Positions 38,998 to 46,943 of a stretch of 64,000 bases of DNA are shown one piece after another (the stretch's first letter is position 1; each line of letters starts with the position of its first letter). Below the pieces are notes generated by a model. It was not told the origin of the DNA. It worked only from the letters and a program-made list of their open reading frames with translations, and made no database searches. The position numbers and the translations under genes were made by a program. The stretch is from contig CAKTMO010000002.1 in NCBI GenBank assembly GCA_934573935.1, positions 62,001-126,000 on the forward strand, in the 5' to 3' direction. This stretch comes from an uncultured Oscillospiraceae bacterium (lineage in GTDB: Bacteria > Bacillota > Clostridia > Oscillospirales > Oscillospiraceae).

Positions 38998-40723
38998 TAA
39001 TGCTCACCCCTTCCTGCTGGGATTCATAGACCTCACGGTAGATGTCGCAGCTTTCCATCAGCTGCGCGTGGGTGCCCTGTCCCACGATGTGGCCGTCGTC
39101 CAGCACCAGGATCATGTCCGCGTCCATCACGGAGGTGACACGCTGGGCGATGATCAGCTTGGTGGCCCCGGGCAGGGCCTCCTTCAATGCGGCGCGGATC
39201 CTGGCGTCGGTGGCGGTATCCACGGCGGAGGTGCTGTCGTCCAGGATCAGCACCTTGGGCCGCCGCAGGATGGCACGGGCGATGCACAGGCGCTGCTTCT
39301 GGCCGCCGGACACGTTGGTGCCGCCCTGCTCGATATGGGTGTCGTACCCGTCGGGCATTTTCTCGATAAATTCGTCGGCGCAGGCCATGCGGCAGACCTC
39401 GGCGATCTCCTGATCCGTGGCGTCGGCGCGGCCCCAGCGCAGATTCTCCCGAATGGTGCCGGAGAACAGGGTGTTCTTCTGCAGCACCATGGCGCAGCCG
39501 TTGCGGAGGGCCTCCATGGTGTAGTCCTTTACATTGTGGCCGCCCACGCAGACAGCGCCCTCGTTGACCTCGTACAGACGGGGGATCATGCTGACCAGGG
39601 TGGATTTGGCGCTGCCGGTGCCGCCCAGGATGCCCACCGTCATGCCGCTTTCGATGTGGACATTAACGTCGTTCAGGTTCCAGGCCTCCGCGGTGGGGTG
39701 GTATTTGAAGAAAACGTGATCAAACCGGATGTCGCCGTTCTCCACCGTCAGGGTGGGGTCGGCCTGGCCGTCGGTGATCTCCGGCTGCTCCTGCAGCACC
39801 TCCTTGATGCGCTTGGCGCAGGCGATGGCGCGGGTCAGGAACATCAGCACCATGGACACCATCATCAGGGACATCAGGATCTCGCTGGAATAGGTGAAAA
39901 AGGCCATCAGGTCGCCAGAGAGCAGCGTGCCCTCCGCCACATCGTGGCCGCCCAGCCACATGACCGCCACGATGGTGCCGCCCATCAGCAGGATCATCAC
40001 CGGCATGAACATCACCACAAATCCAAAGGCCCGCTCGGCGGTGTCCCGCAGCTTGTCGTTGCGCTGGCGGAACTTCTCCGTCTCCTCATCCTCCCGCACG
40101 AAGGATTTCACCACCCGCACGGCGTTGAGATTCTCCTGCACCACCAGGTTCACGTCGTCGGTGGCACTTTGCAGCGCGGTGAAGAAGGGTCCCACATAGC
40201 GGATAACGATCACCACGGCGATCACCAGCAGCGGCACCGCCACCAGAAACACCTGGCTCAGATCCAAACTGATCTCCACCGCCTTGATGATGGCGGTGAT
40301 CAGCATCACCGGTGCGCGGACGCACATGCGCATGCCCATAAACAGCGTCATCTGCACCGACGCCACGTCGTTGGTCAGACGGGTGATAAGGCTGGCGGTG
40401 GAGAAATGCTCAATATTGGCGAAGGAGAAACGCTGCACCTGTTCATACTCCGCCTGGCGCACCTGAGCGCCGAAGCCCATGGCGGCCTTGGCGGCGAACA
40501 CCGCCGCACCCACGCCGCCCAGCAGCGCCGCCAGCGCCAGGGCCAGCATTTTCAGGCCCATGGCCATAATATACTGCCGGTCGCCGCCGGCAATGCCCAC
40601 ATCCACGATGTCGCTCATGACCTGGGGCAGCTCCAGCTCCAGCACAGCCTCGGCAATGGAGCAGGCCACGCCCAGCAGGATCCATTGGCGATAGCCCTTG
40701 GTATAGGGGAAAAAGGTTTTCAT
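38990..40723 (-). CDS. ABC exporter subunit A (membrane + ATPase) of a heterodimeric pair
   Basis: 577 aa half-transporter: membrane domain (about 15-310) and ATPase with Walker A GGTGSAKST (Ala in place of Gly at the sixth position), signature VSGGQKQR and Walker B LILDDSTSAVD. The Walker B catalytic Glu is replaced by Asp (DDS), and the switch His is Gln (IIAQRVTS), so this half has a degenerate ATP site; this is usual for one partner of heterodimeric exporters such as BmrC. It overlaps the MarR gene by 4 nt (ATGA) and the downstream partner by 8 nt. Confidence 0.95.
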   Translation of the reverse strand: MKTFFPYTKGYRQWILLGVACSIAEAVLELELPQVMSDIVDVGIAGGDRQYIMAMGLKMLALALAALLGGVGAAVFAAKAAMGFGAQVRQAEYEQVQRFSFANIEHFSTASLITRLTNDVASVQMTLFMGMRMCVRAPVMLITAIIKAVEISLDLSQVFLVAVPLLVIAVVIVIRYVGPFFTALQSATDDVNLVVQENLNAVRVVKSFVREDEETEKFRQRNDKLRDTAERAFGFVVMFMPVMILLMGGTIVAVMWLGGHDVAEGTLLSGDLMAFFTYSSEILMSLMMVSMVLMFLTRAIACAKRIKEVLQEQPEITDGQADPTLTVENGDIRFDHVFFKYHPTAEAWNLNDVNVHIESGMTVGILGGTGSAKSTLVSMIPRLYEVNEGAVCVGGHNVKDYTMEALRNGCAMVLQKNTLFSGTIRENLRWGRADATDQEIAEVCRMACADEFIEKMPDGYDTHIEQGGTNVSGGQKQRLCIARAILRRPKVLILDDSTSAVDTATDARIRAALKEALPGATKLIIAQRVTSVMDADMILVLDDGHIVGQGTHAQLMESCDIYREVYESQQEGVSING

Positions 40724-41175
40724 TCCGTGCCCTCCTGTGCCTGTGTCAGATTATCCGCCACCCGCAGCAGCAGCTGGCGCAGCGTCTCCATCTCCTCCGG
40801 AGTAAAGCCCTGCTCCGCCTGGCGGTTCGCCTGCTCGGCGATGGCGCAGAACTGTTGATAGAATTGCCGTCCGCTGTCGGTCAGCGCCAGAATACGGCAG
40901 CGGCCGTCGCTGCCGCTGGTCTGGCGGCGCACCAGACCCTTTTCCTCCAGCCGTCCCACAATGCCGCTGGCGGTGGAGGGCTTTACCATCAGGTGCCGCT
41001 CCAGCATCCGCTGGTTCACCTGGCCCTCTGTCTCCTGCAAATAGGTCAGCGTCCGGCACTGCATGGGCGACACGTCGTATTGCCGCAGCTTCTGGGTCAT
41101 CAGCCGGTGCATCTGGTGATCGCAGTAGCCCATCAGCGGCGCCAGGTGCTTTACCTGGTGAATATCCTGTATCAT
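40720..41175 (-). CDS. MarR family transcriptional regulator
   Basis: 151 aa winged-helix MarR. Recognition part: 'NQRMLERHLMVKPSTASGIVGRLEEKGLVRRQTSGSDGRCR' with the wing RQTSGSDGRCRILALT. It probably represses its own operon, which continues with two ABC exporter genes, until a toxic ligand binds. Two TTAG-N4-CTAA sites sit over the presumed transcription start. AAAGGAGC precedes the ATG at 41175; longer starts upstream would run through the operators. Confidence 0.93.
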   Translation of the reverse strand: MIQDIHQVKHLAPLMGYCDHQMHRLMTQKLRQYDVSPMQCRTLTYLQETEGQVNQRMLERHLMVKPSTASGIVGRLEEKGLVRRQTSGSDGRCRILALTDSGRQFYQQFCAIAEQANRQAEQGFTPEEMETLRQLLLRVADNLTQAQEGTE

Positions 41176-41201
41176 GCGCGCTCCTTTCTGCTTTTTAATA
41201 T

Positions 41202-41228
41202 TTAGCGTGCTAAAAATTAGTAGGCTAA
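41202..41228. promoter_or_regulatory. Two MarR-type operators
   Basis: TTAG-CGTG-CTAA (41202-41213) within TTTAGCGTGCTAAA, and TTAG-TAGG-CTAA (41217-41228), 15 bp apart and just downstream of the -10. Likely repressor sites for the MarR protein. Confidence 0.6.
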
Positions 41229-41257
41229 ATAGTACCACAGCTATTTTCATTCGTCAA
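41229..41257 (-). promoter_or_regulatory. Promoter of the marR-ABC exporter operon
   Basis: Minus-strand TTGACG, 17-bp spacer, TACTAT. Confidence 0.7.
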
Positions 41258-41390
41258 GAGGAAGGGCGGCATTCCCCTGTGAACAATTTGTGAATTGTTT
41301 GTCATAGTCGTTGACACACGCCCCTGGAAGATGTATAGTAGCATCAGCCAAAGAAAATTGTTTTCACATTGTTATTCTCTCTCCTTTCAT

Positions 41391-41430
41391 AAAAAAAGAC
41401 GAGGCTGATGTCCGCAGCCTCGTCTTTTTT
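41391..41430 (-). terminator. Terminator of the Asn/Thr-rich lipoprotein gene
   Basis: AAAAAAAGACGAGGCTG, short loop, CAGCCTCGTCTTTTTT, 14 bp after the stop. Confidence 0.88.
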
Positions 41431-41444
41431 CGTTTCCGCCGCCG

Positions 41445-41954
41445 TCAGAACCAGCAGGCGTTTTCGCCGTCCAACAAAAAGCCGTCGGTGTCGTGAACAA
41501 AGCCGTTGTCCAGCATCTGCCGCCAAGTGGCGGTGCCGCGGGCGCCGTGGGTGCCGGTCATGGTGTCATACACCGTGGGGGGCCACTGCTCGGCGTCCCG
41601 CTGGATCTCCTGACCCGCGTGGCCGAAGGTGCTGCCGCGGTTTTCGGTAAAGGCCTTGTCATTGCCGTTGTCGCGGTACGTGCCGTAGCTGCTGCGGCCA
41701 TTGCGGGCCTTGCCGTTGCTGTCGGTCAGGCCGTCGTCCACCGTGCCGCCGTTGTCGGCGGCGTTGTCGTTGGTGGTATTGCCGTTGTTGGTGCTGCCGT
41801 TGTTGGTGTTGCCGTTGGTGGTGTCGTTGGTGCCGTTGGTGGTGTTGTTGCTGTTGCTGCCGGGGCGGTTGGTGTTGTCCTTGTTCTCGCCGCAGCCTGC
41901 CAGCGCCAGCATCAGCAGCGCCGCCATCACCAGGGCCGCTGTTTGCTTCATCAT
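41445..41954 (-). CDS. Asn/Thr-rich lipoprotein of unknown function
   Basis: 169 aa. Lipobox LALAGCG (Cys21 or so), then about 60 residues of Asn/Thr/Gly low complexity (repeats such as NNGNTNNGSTNNGN), then a C-terminal part of about 75 residues without a recognisable family ('GHAGQEIQRDAEQWPPTVYDTMTG', 'ATWRQMLDNGFVHDTDGFLLDGE'). Probably a surface-exposed lipoprotein with a flexible stalk. The start at 41954 follows AAAAGGAGGATGG; the Met one codon later is also possible. The Asn-Thr linker recalls the Ig-like protein at 1.8-2.8 kb. Confidence 0.75.
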   Translation of the reverse strand: MMKQTAALVMAALLMLALAGCGENKDNTNRPGSNSNNTTNGTNDTTNGNTNNGSTNNGNTTNDNAADNGGTVDDGLTDSNGKARNGRSSYGTYRDNGNDKAFTENRGSTFGHAGQEIQRDAEQWPPTVYDTMTGTHGARGTATWRQMLDNGFVHDTDGFLLDGENACWF

Positions 41955-42061
41955 GTCCCATCCTCCTTTTTTCATCGTTCTGCCGCGCGAAGGGATTCCA
42001 TCGCGCCGTGGATAGTATGGCCGTGTTTCGACAAAACTACTGCCTGCAACTTCTGCCAGCG

Positions 42062-42090
42062 TTGCATTTTTCCGCAAGTTGTGGTAAAAT
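42062..42090 (+). promoter_or_regulatory. Promoter of udp
   Basis: TTGCAT, 17-bp spacer, TAAAAT, 82 bp before the ATG. Confidence 0.6.
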
Positions 42091-42172
42091 AATAGTCCAC
42101 CAAAACGAGGGGAACTACTTTTTGTAATATATTTTCCATTTTCAACGATTCGTTATCATCGGGAGGGCCATT

Positions 42173-42946
42173 ATGCAAAAACTGGAAAAGCAATTTCATA
42201 TCCGCTGCGTGGCAGGCGACGTGGGCCGCTATGTGATCCTGCCCGGCGACCCGGGCCGCTGCGAAAAGATCGCCGCGCTGTTTGACGATGCCCATTTCGT
42301 CTCCCAGAATCGGGAGTACACCATCTACACCGGCACCCTGCTGGGGGAGAAGGTCTCCGTGTGCTCCACCGGCATCGGCGGGCCGTCCGCCTCCATCGCC
42401 ATGGAGGAGCTGCACAACATCGGCGCGGATACCTTTATCCGCGTGGGCACCTGCGGCGGCATCGACCTGGACGTCCGCAGCGGCGATGTGGTCATCGCCA
42501 CCGGCGCCATCCGGTTCGAGCATACCAGCCGCGAATACGCCCCCATCGAGTATCCCGCCGTGGCGGACTTTGACGTGACCACCGCGCTGGTGCAGGCGGC
42601 AAAGGCCCTGGGCAAGCGCACCCAGGTGGGCGTGGTGCAGTGCAAGGATTCTTTCTACGGTCAGCATTCCCCCGCCCGCATGCCCGTATCCTATGAGCTG
42701 CTGAACAAGTGGGAGGCGTGGAAGCGCCTGGGCGTCAAGGCCAGCGAGATGGAGAGCGCCGCCCTGTTCGTGGTGGCCAACGCACTGGGCTGCCGCTGCG
42801 GCAGCTGCTTCCACGTGATCTGGAATCAGGAGCGGGAAGCCGCGGGTCTGGATCAGGACATGAACGAGGACACCACCTCCGCCGTCACCGTGGGCGTGGA
42901 GGCGCTGAAGCTGCTGATCCGTCAGGATCGCGCCGACAGCAAGTAA
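42173..42946 (+). CDS. udp: Uridine phosphorylase
   Basis: 257 aa, PNP/UDP family hexamer type. Splits uridine to uracil and ribose-1-P. Motifs: [13 protein letters not shown] (phosphate), [26 protein letters not shown] and the active-site [13 protein letters not shown] preceded by ASEM. A QxR pair for the uracil ring is suggested by [17 protein letters not shown] precedes the ATG at 42173. A small membrane protein gene follows after 22 nt. Confidence 0.94.
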   Translation: MQKLEKQFHIRCVAGDVGRYVILPGDPGRCEKIAALFDDAHFVSQNREYTIYTGTLLGEKVSVCSTGIGGPSASIAMEELHNIGADTFIRVGTCGGIDLDVRSGDVVIATGAIRFEHTSREYAPIEYPAVADFDVTTALVQAAKALGKRTQVGVVQCKDSFYGQHSPARMPVSYELLNKWEAWKRLGVKASEMESAALFVVANALGCRCGSCFHVIWNQEREAAGLDQDMNEDTTSAVTVGVEALKLLIRQDRADSK

Positions 42947-42968
42947 TATCGAAGGAGAGATACATATC

Positions 42969-43199
42969 ATGATCTGGTCAATTATCGTCGGCGGCCTCAT
43001 CGGCTGGCTGGCCGGCAAGCTGATGGACAGCAAGGGCGGCGTCCTGCGCAATATCATTCTGGGCATCGTGGGCAGCGGCGTGGGCAACTGGCTGGCCGGC
43101 GCTGTGAGACTGGTGGCGCAGAACTCTCTGGGCTCGTTCCTCATCGGCGTAGGCGGCGCCTGCGTGGTCATTCTCATCTGCCGCTGGCTGTTCAAATAA
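42969..43199 (+). CDS. GlsB/YeaQ/YmgE family small membrane protein
   Basis: 76 aa. Three short hydrophobic helices with the family pattern IVGGLIGWLAGKLMDSKGG, ILGIVGSGVGNWL and SFLIGVGGACVVI. Also called transglycosylase-associated protein; often stress-induced. Function unknown. AAGGAGAGA precedes the ATG. It is probably cotranscribed with udp. Confidence 0.9.
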   Translation: MIWSIIVGGLIGWLAGKLMDSKGGVLRNIILGIVGSGVGNWLAGAVRLVAQNSLGSFLIGVGGACVVILICRWLFK

Positions 43200-43211
43200 G
43201 CATTTTTATCG

Positions 43212-43250
43212 AAAAAGCAGTCTCTGCCAAAGGGCAGAGACTGCTTTTTT
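43212..43250 (+). terminator. Terminator after the GlsB-like gene
   Basis: AAAAAGCAGTCTCTGCC, AAA loop, GGCAGAGACTGCTTTTTT. Confidence 0.92.
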
Positions 43251-43271
43251 CAACAAATTTCGATTTTCCCC

Positions 43272-43300
43272 TTACATTTTCCGGAAAAATGTGCTATACT
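43272..43300 (+). promoter_or_regulatory. Promoter of the carD-like gene
   Basis: TTACAT, 17-bp spacer, TATACT. The 90-nt leader that follows is unusually rich in G and T (TTTTGTGTTGTGTTTTGTGT). Confidence 0.55.
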
Positions 43301-43392
43301 GTTCCCAATAAATGTAAGACGCATGGCTCAGGCCGTGCTTTTTTCCGTGTTTTGTGTTGTGTTTTGTGTGTTGTGTGAAGAGAGGAGCAGTC

Positions 43393-43905
43393 ATGTTTGC
43401 AGCGGGTGATCTGGTGGTATACGGCGGCGAGGGCGTCTGTCGGGTGGAAAGCGTGGGCACGCCCCACACGTCGGGCTATGATAAGACCAAAGAGTACTAT
43501 ACCCTGTCCCCCCTGTACCGCAGCGGACAGGTGATGACGCCGGTGGATACCGCCGTGCTAATGCGTCCCCTGATGACGGCCCAGGAGGCCGCCGCCTTTC
43601 TCTTCCGCCTGCCCGCCCTGCCGCCCCAGGCGCCGGAGGGCGCCGGACAGCGGGCCGTCAAGGAGCACTATCACGCCGTGGTGACCTCCTATGACTGCGG
43701 CCGCATGGCCGCCATGATCAAATACACCAGCCAGCGCCGCCGTGACGCCCAGCGCCGTGGCCGCAAGGTCAGCCAGCTGGACGAGCGGTATCTCCGCCGC
43801 GCCGAGGAGCAGCTGTACGGCGAACTGGCCGCCGCCCTGGGCATCGACCGGCAGGACGTCTGCGCCTATATCCAGAAGGACTATCCGGCATGGCCGGAAG
43901 AATAA
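43393..43905 (+). CDS. CarD family transcriptional regulator
   Basis: 170 aa. The N-terminal CarD/TRCF RNA-polymerase-interacting Tudor-like domain (GDLVVYGGEGVCRVESVG, YYTLSPLY, 'VMTPVDTAVLMRPLMT') is followed by a helical DNA-binding domain (about 80-165). CarD binds RNA polymerase beta and tunes rRNA or global transcription. Present in most Clostridia. GAGAGGAGC lies upstream of the ATG at 43393. Confidence 0.93.
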   Translation: MFAAGDLVVYGGEGVCRVESVGTPHTSGYDKTKEYYTLSPLYRSGQVMTPVDTAVLMRPLMTAQEAAAFLFRLPALPPQAPEGAGQRAVKEHYHAVVTSYDCGRMAAMIKYTSQRRRDAQRRGRKVSQLDERYLRRAEEQLYGELAAALGIDRQDVCAYIQKDYPAWPEE

Positions 43906-43938
43906 GAAAAAAGCGGGATGCTGTGCATCCCGCTTTTT
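43906..43938. terminator. Terminator between carD-like and decarboxylase genes
   Basis: AAAAAAGCGGGATGC, TGT, GCATCCCGCTTTTT; the genes are convergent. Confidence 0.9.
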
Positions 43939-43998
43939 CAGCGAAAAGAGAAGATCGAAGCCTAAAAAGCTGTGGTGTGCCGCCGTTAGCGGCACGAT

Positions 43999-45210
43999 CT
44001 ATTCCGTTTCCACTTTGCCATCGCCGTATGCCAGCAGCTCTCTCGGCGGCTGGTGGCTGGAGAACCGCTGGGCGGTCAGGGTGCAGGCGTAGGCGCCGGC
44101 ATTGCGCACCTCGATCAGATCGCCGATGTCCAGTCTGGGGCCGGTAAAGCCCTCCGCCAGCACGTCGGCGGCGCAGCACAGGTTGCCCACGATGTCCACC
44201 GTCTCCACCGCGGCCCCGTCGCCGTGGGCGACGACGGGAAACGCCCAGTCAGAGGTAAACAGCGGCTCATAGGGGGCGGGCGTCCCGCCACCCAGCTCAT
44301 GGCGCAGCATGGCGGCGATGGCGGGCTTCTGCAGCCCGTTCATGCAGTTTTCCACAATGACATAGGTTTTCCCGCGGGAGGATTTTTTGTCCACCACCCG
44401 CAGCCAGTACGTCCCCGCCTGAGCCGTGGGGAAGCGGCCCGTCTCGATCATCAGCCGCGCCTGCAGCGTGGCGTCGTTGTCGGCGGCAATGGCGTCGGTG
44501 TACGTCCGCAGCCGCGATAGATCCATGGGCTGCTCAAAGGTCTCGTCATAGGCCACGCCTACGCCGCTGCCAAAATTCACATACCGCATTTCGCAGCCCA
44601 GCGCCTCCCGTACCCGCTTGGCCAGCGCCCAGCTGTCGCGGTAACAGCCGCCCAGCGCGTCCGCGTCCAGATTCTGGGACCTCAGGTGGACGTGGATGCC
44701 CTCCACCGTCACGGGAAGCTGCTCCAGCAGCGCTTTCAGCTGGGGCAGATTCTCCTCGTTGATGCCGAATTTGCTGGGGCCGCCCACCGCGCCGCCCATG
44801 CCGAAGGCGGGGTTCATCCGCACGCCGATGGCGCGGCGCTGCCCCTTCTTTCGACACAGTGTGCCGATGCGCGCCACCTCTCCCAGCGAGTCGGCGATCA
44901 GTTCACCCTCGTCCCAGGCGGTCTCCAGCGCCGCGTCGGTCTTTCCGGCGGCGGAGAAGAAGATGTCCGCCCGCGCCATGCCGCAGCGGCGGCTCAGCAG
45001 CATCTCCGGTGCGCTGGCGGCGTCAGCCCCCAGCCCGAGACCGGCCAGCGCCCGCACCACCGGCGGAAAGGGATTGGCCTTGATGGAGTACAGCAGGTCA
45101 TAGCGGGGGAAAGTGCGCCGCAGCGTCTCCACCTGCCGCTGCATCACATCGTATTCGTAGAGGTAACAGGGCGCGTGCTGCCGCGCCAGCGTCAGGATGT
45201 GGTCGTTCAT
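43999..45210 (-). CDS. Fold-type III PLP-dependent decarboxylase (LysA/NspC-like)
   Basis: 403 aa. The N-terminal barrel starts with YLYEYDVM and LLYSIKANP, where the Lys binds PLP; 'MIETGRF' and 'GNLCCAADVLAEG' (with the Cys acting across the dimer) belong to the second domain. The region normally reading HIGSQ in LysA is HLRSQ here, so the substrate may not be diaminopimelate; carboxynorspermidine or another amino acid is possible. No lysine or polyamine genes lie next to it. GAGAGGAGC precedes the ATG at 45210. An MGMT-like gene lies 25 nt upstream in the same orientation. Confidence 0.85.
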   Translation of the reverse strand: MNDHILTLARQHAPCYLYEYDVMQRQVETLRRTFPRYDLLYSIKANPFPPVVRALAGLGLGADAASAPEMLLSRRCGMARADIFFSAAGKTDAALETAWDEGELIADSLGEVARIGTLCRKKGQRRAIGVRMNPAFGMGGAVGGPSKFGINEENLPQLKALLEQLPVTVEGIHVHLRSQNLDADALGGCYRDSWALAKRVREALGCEMRYVNFGSGVGVAYDETFEQPMDLSRLRTYTDAIAADNDATLQARLMIETGRFPTAQAGTYWLRVVDKKSSRGKTYVIVENCMNGLQKPAIAAMLRHELGGGTPAPYEPLFTSDWAFPVVAHGDGAAVETVDIVGNLCCAADVLAEGFTGPRLDIGDLIEVRNAGAYACTLTAQRFSSHQPPRELLAYGDGKVETE

Positions 45211-45235
45211 GATGATGCTCCTCTCTCGTTTCTCT

Positions 45236-45535
45236 TTACTCTCCCCGCCACAGGTGGCGGGACATGTTGACGGTGCCGTTGGGGCGGAAGGTGACGCCCT
45301 CGTTCTCCAGCAGCTGCCGCTGCTGGGGCCAGTAGGGCGCGATGCGGCCCGCGTGATTCACCACGCGGTGGCAGGGATAGTCGCCGTACAGCTCCGCGCT
45401 GCTCAGGATCTTCCCCACCAGGCGGGCGTTTTTCTCCCGTCCGATCAGGCGGGCGATCTCGCCATAAGAGCAGACCCGCCCCAACGGGATCTCCGCCACC
45501 ACGGACAGTATTTCATAGACAAGTCCCTCGTCCAA
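45236..45535 (-). CDS. MGMT family DNA alkyl-transfer domain protein
   Basis: 99 aa, only the C-terminal DNA-binding/active-site half of O6-alkylguanine transferases. Helix-turn-helix IPLGRVCSYGEIARLIG and active-site YPCHRVVN; the Cys is kept, unlike the ATL proteins, which have Trp. It may repair or bind alkylated DNA. The start is TTG at 45535 with AAGGAGTG 8 nt upstream; the nearby ATG is out of frame. It is followed by the decarboxylase gene. Confidence 0.88.
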   Translation of the reverse strand: MDEGLVYEILSVVAEIPLGRVCSYGEIARLIGREKNARLVGKILSSAELYGDYPCHRVVNHAGRIAPYWPQQRQLLENEGVTFRPNGTVNMSRHLWRGE

Positions 45536-45699
45536 AGCATGGCACTCCTTTGGTTTTGTACTATTTTACCATAAACGAGCGGCATTTCCAAGGGGGAATT
45601 GTGGGGATTTTGCTACCACAGCCTCCACCGTTCCCGTCTCCTCCAAGTTTTTCGTGACAAACCCTCTATCTCGTGGTAAAATCAATTAGGTGATGAATT

Positions 45700-46512
45700 A
45701 TGATTTTTCATGGCATATCCGAAGAGTGCTATACCTGGCTGCAAAAACAGCCAAATGTAAAAGAAGAGACCCTTACCGATTGGATATTATATACTGTTTC
45801 ACAAAGAACGGACCGGTTTTACTATAAGGCCTTTACCAGAAACGAAGAGGCCTCTAATGGCGCCGATTGGGAATGGTGGGTCCTGACCGATGGATACCCA
45901 GAGCCCTACGCCTACCGTTTTTTGGTACAAGCAAAAAAGCTAAAAAGAGGACAGGACAATTACCCACTCATCAGCTACGGAAACAGAAATGGCTTGCAGA
46001 TCGACTTGTTAATCGATTCTGCCAAGCGGCAAAATGCCATGCCCATTTATATGTACTACTCTACTGCACTGCCGGAAATAATACAACAAATAAACAATTT
46101 TAATTTTATTGAAAAAAGTATTGTTGCCTGGTGTAAGGATTGTACAAACGGTGCTTATATGGCTATGGCGCAAAACGTAAAAAGACAAGTCTTTGATTCT
46201 CCACGAAAGGAAATAACAGAAGTCGCTCTTTTGAACAATTCGCTCGGGTTCTCGATGTGTGACCTTTTGTTTTACTCTACACGTTCACCAAGAGAAATTA
46301 TGGATTCACTAAACCGTTACTATATCAATAGCACGGAGGATCGCATTTCTCTGTCTCCCCATGGAATCAGGCATTCTGGGGCTTCTGTTCCCAATTATTT
46401 GCATACGCTCATTTACCAAAACACAGGATTTCCTGATTGGTATGAATCAGAATTTGAACGTTTTCTTAAAAACAAAGCGGGTATTGCTGTCGTTGATTTA
46501 CGCAAGAGGTAG
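45700..46512 (+). CDS. AT-rich orphan gene, PD-(D/E)XK/Mrr-like pattern (DUF6615-like)
   Basis: 270 aa. Base and codon use differ sharply from the neighbours (many ATA, AAA, TTT and AAT codons), a sign of recent transfer. Residues 49-80 read EEASNGADWEWW ... LVQAKK: D56 and Q77-x-K79 fit the D-x20-(E/Q)-x-K spacing of PD-(D/E)XK nucleases, with QxK as in Mrr-type enzymes. The pattern GADWEWW-QAKKL-QID-LI resembles what I recall of DUF6615. The rest is mixed alpha/beta without a named domain. It stands alone between an MGMT gene and tRNA-Leu, with no methyltransferase or toxin beside it. Nuclease function is inferred. Confidence 0.72.
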   Translation: MIFHGISEECYTWLQKQPNVKEETLTDWILYTVSQRTDRFYYKAFTRNEEASNGADWEWWVLTDGYPEPYAYRFLVQAKKLKRGQDNYPLISYGNRNGLQIDLLIDSAKRQNAMPIYMYYSTALPEIIQQINNFNFIEKSIVAWCKDCTNGAYMAMAQNVKRQVFDSPRKEITEVALLNNSLGFSMCDLLFYSTRSPREIMDSLNRYYINSTEDRISLSPHGIRHSGASVPNYLHTLIYQNTGFPDWYESEFERFLKNKAGIAVVDLRKR

Positions 46513-46521
46513 CATATTTGC

Positions 46522-46556
46522 GGGCAGCAGTATCCCAGAGATACTGCTGCCCTTTT
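46522..46556 (+). terminator. Terminator of the AT-rich gene
   Basis: GGGCAGCAGTAT ... ATACTGCTGCCC then CTTTT. Confidence 0.8.
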
Positions 46557-46711
46557 CGCGTTTATGAAGTCTATTTCTCTTTCCGTAGCCCCCTCGTTTC
46601 AGAAATCGGCTTGTGCTTCACCCGTTGCGGAACGGGGGTAATTTTGTAGCAGTCAAAAAGCAATAATCTGTCCCTCTCTCCAGAAGGAAACAGGTTCGGA
46701 TTATCTTAGAC

Positions 46712-46793
46712 TGGTACGGGTAGTGGGACTCGAACCCACACGCATCGCACGAGAACCTAAATCTCGCATGTCTACCAATTCCATCATACCCGC
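46712..46793 (-). tRNA. tRNA-Leu(TAG)
   Basis: 82-nt class II tRNA with a long variable arm and encoded CCA. Acceptor GCGGGTA/TACCCGT, anticodon loop TTTAGGT (TAG at 46757-46759), T-arm GTGGGTTCGAGTCCCAC. Reads CUN leucine codons. The 155 bp between it and the terminator at 46.55 kb hold only a short hairpin (CCCGTTGCGGAACGGG). Confidence 0.93.
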
Positions 46794-46943
46794 ATATGCT
46801 TGCTGTACCACTATACCACATTCCCCGCCGCGGCACAAGCGGAAAATCTGGTATTATCGGCTGCGCCAAAACTGGACATACGAAGAAGGTCAAAAAGTGG
46901 TATACTATTCCTTAGTTTACCAAAGAAACGAGGACTTTTTTCC

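Noticed and set aside
45700..46793. Integrated element at tRNA-Leu with attachment sites
   Set aside because: No integrase and no repeat of the tRNA 3' end was found near the AT-rich gene.
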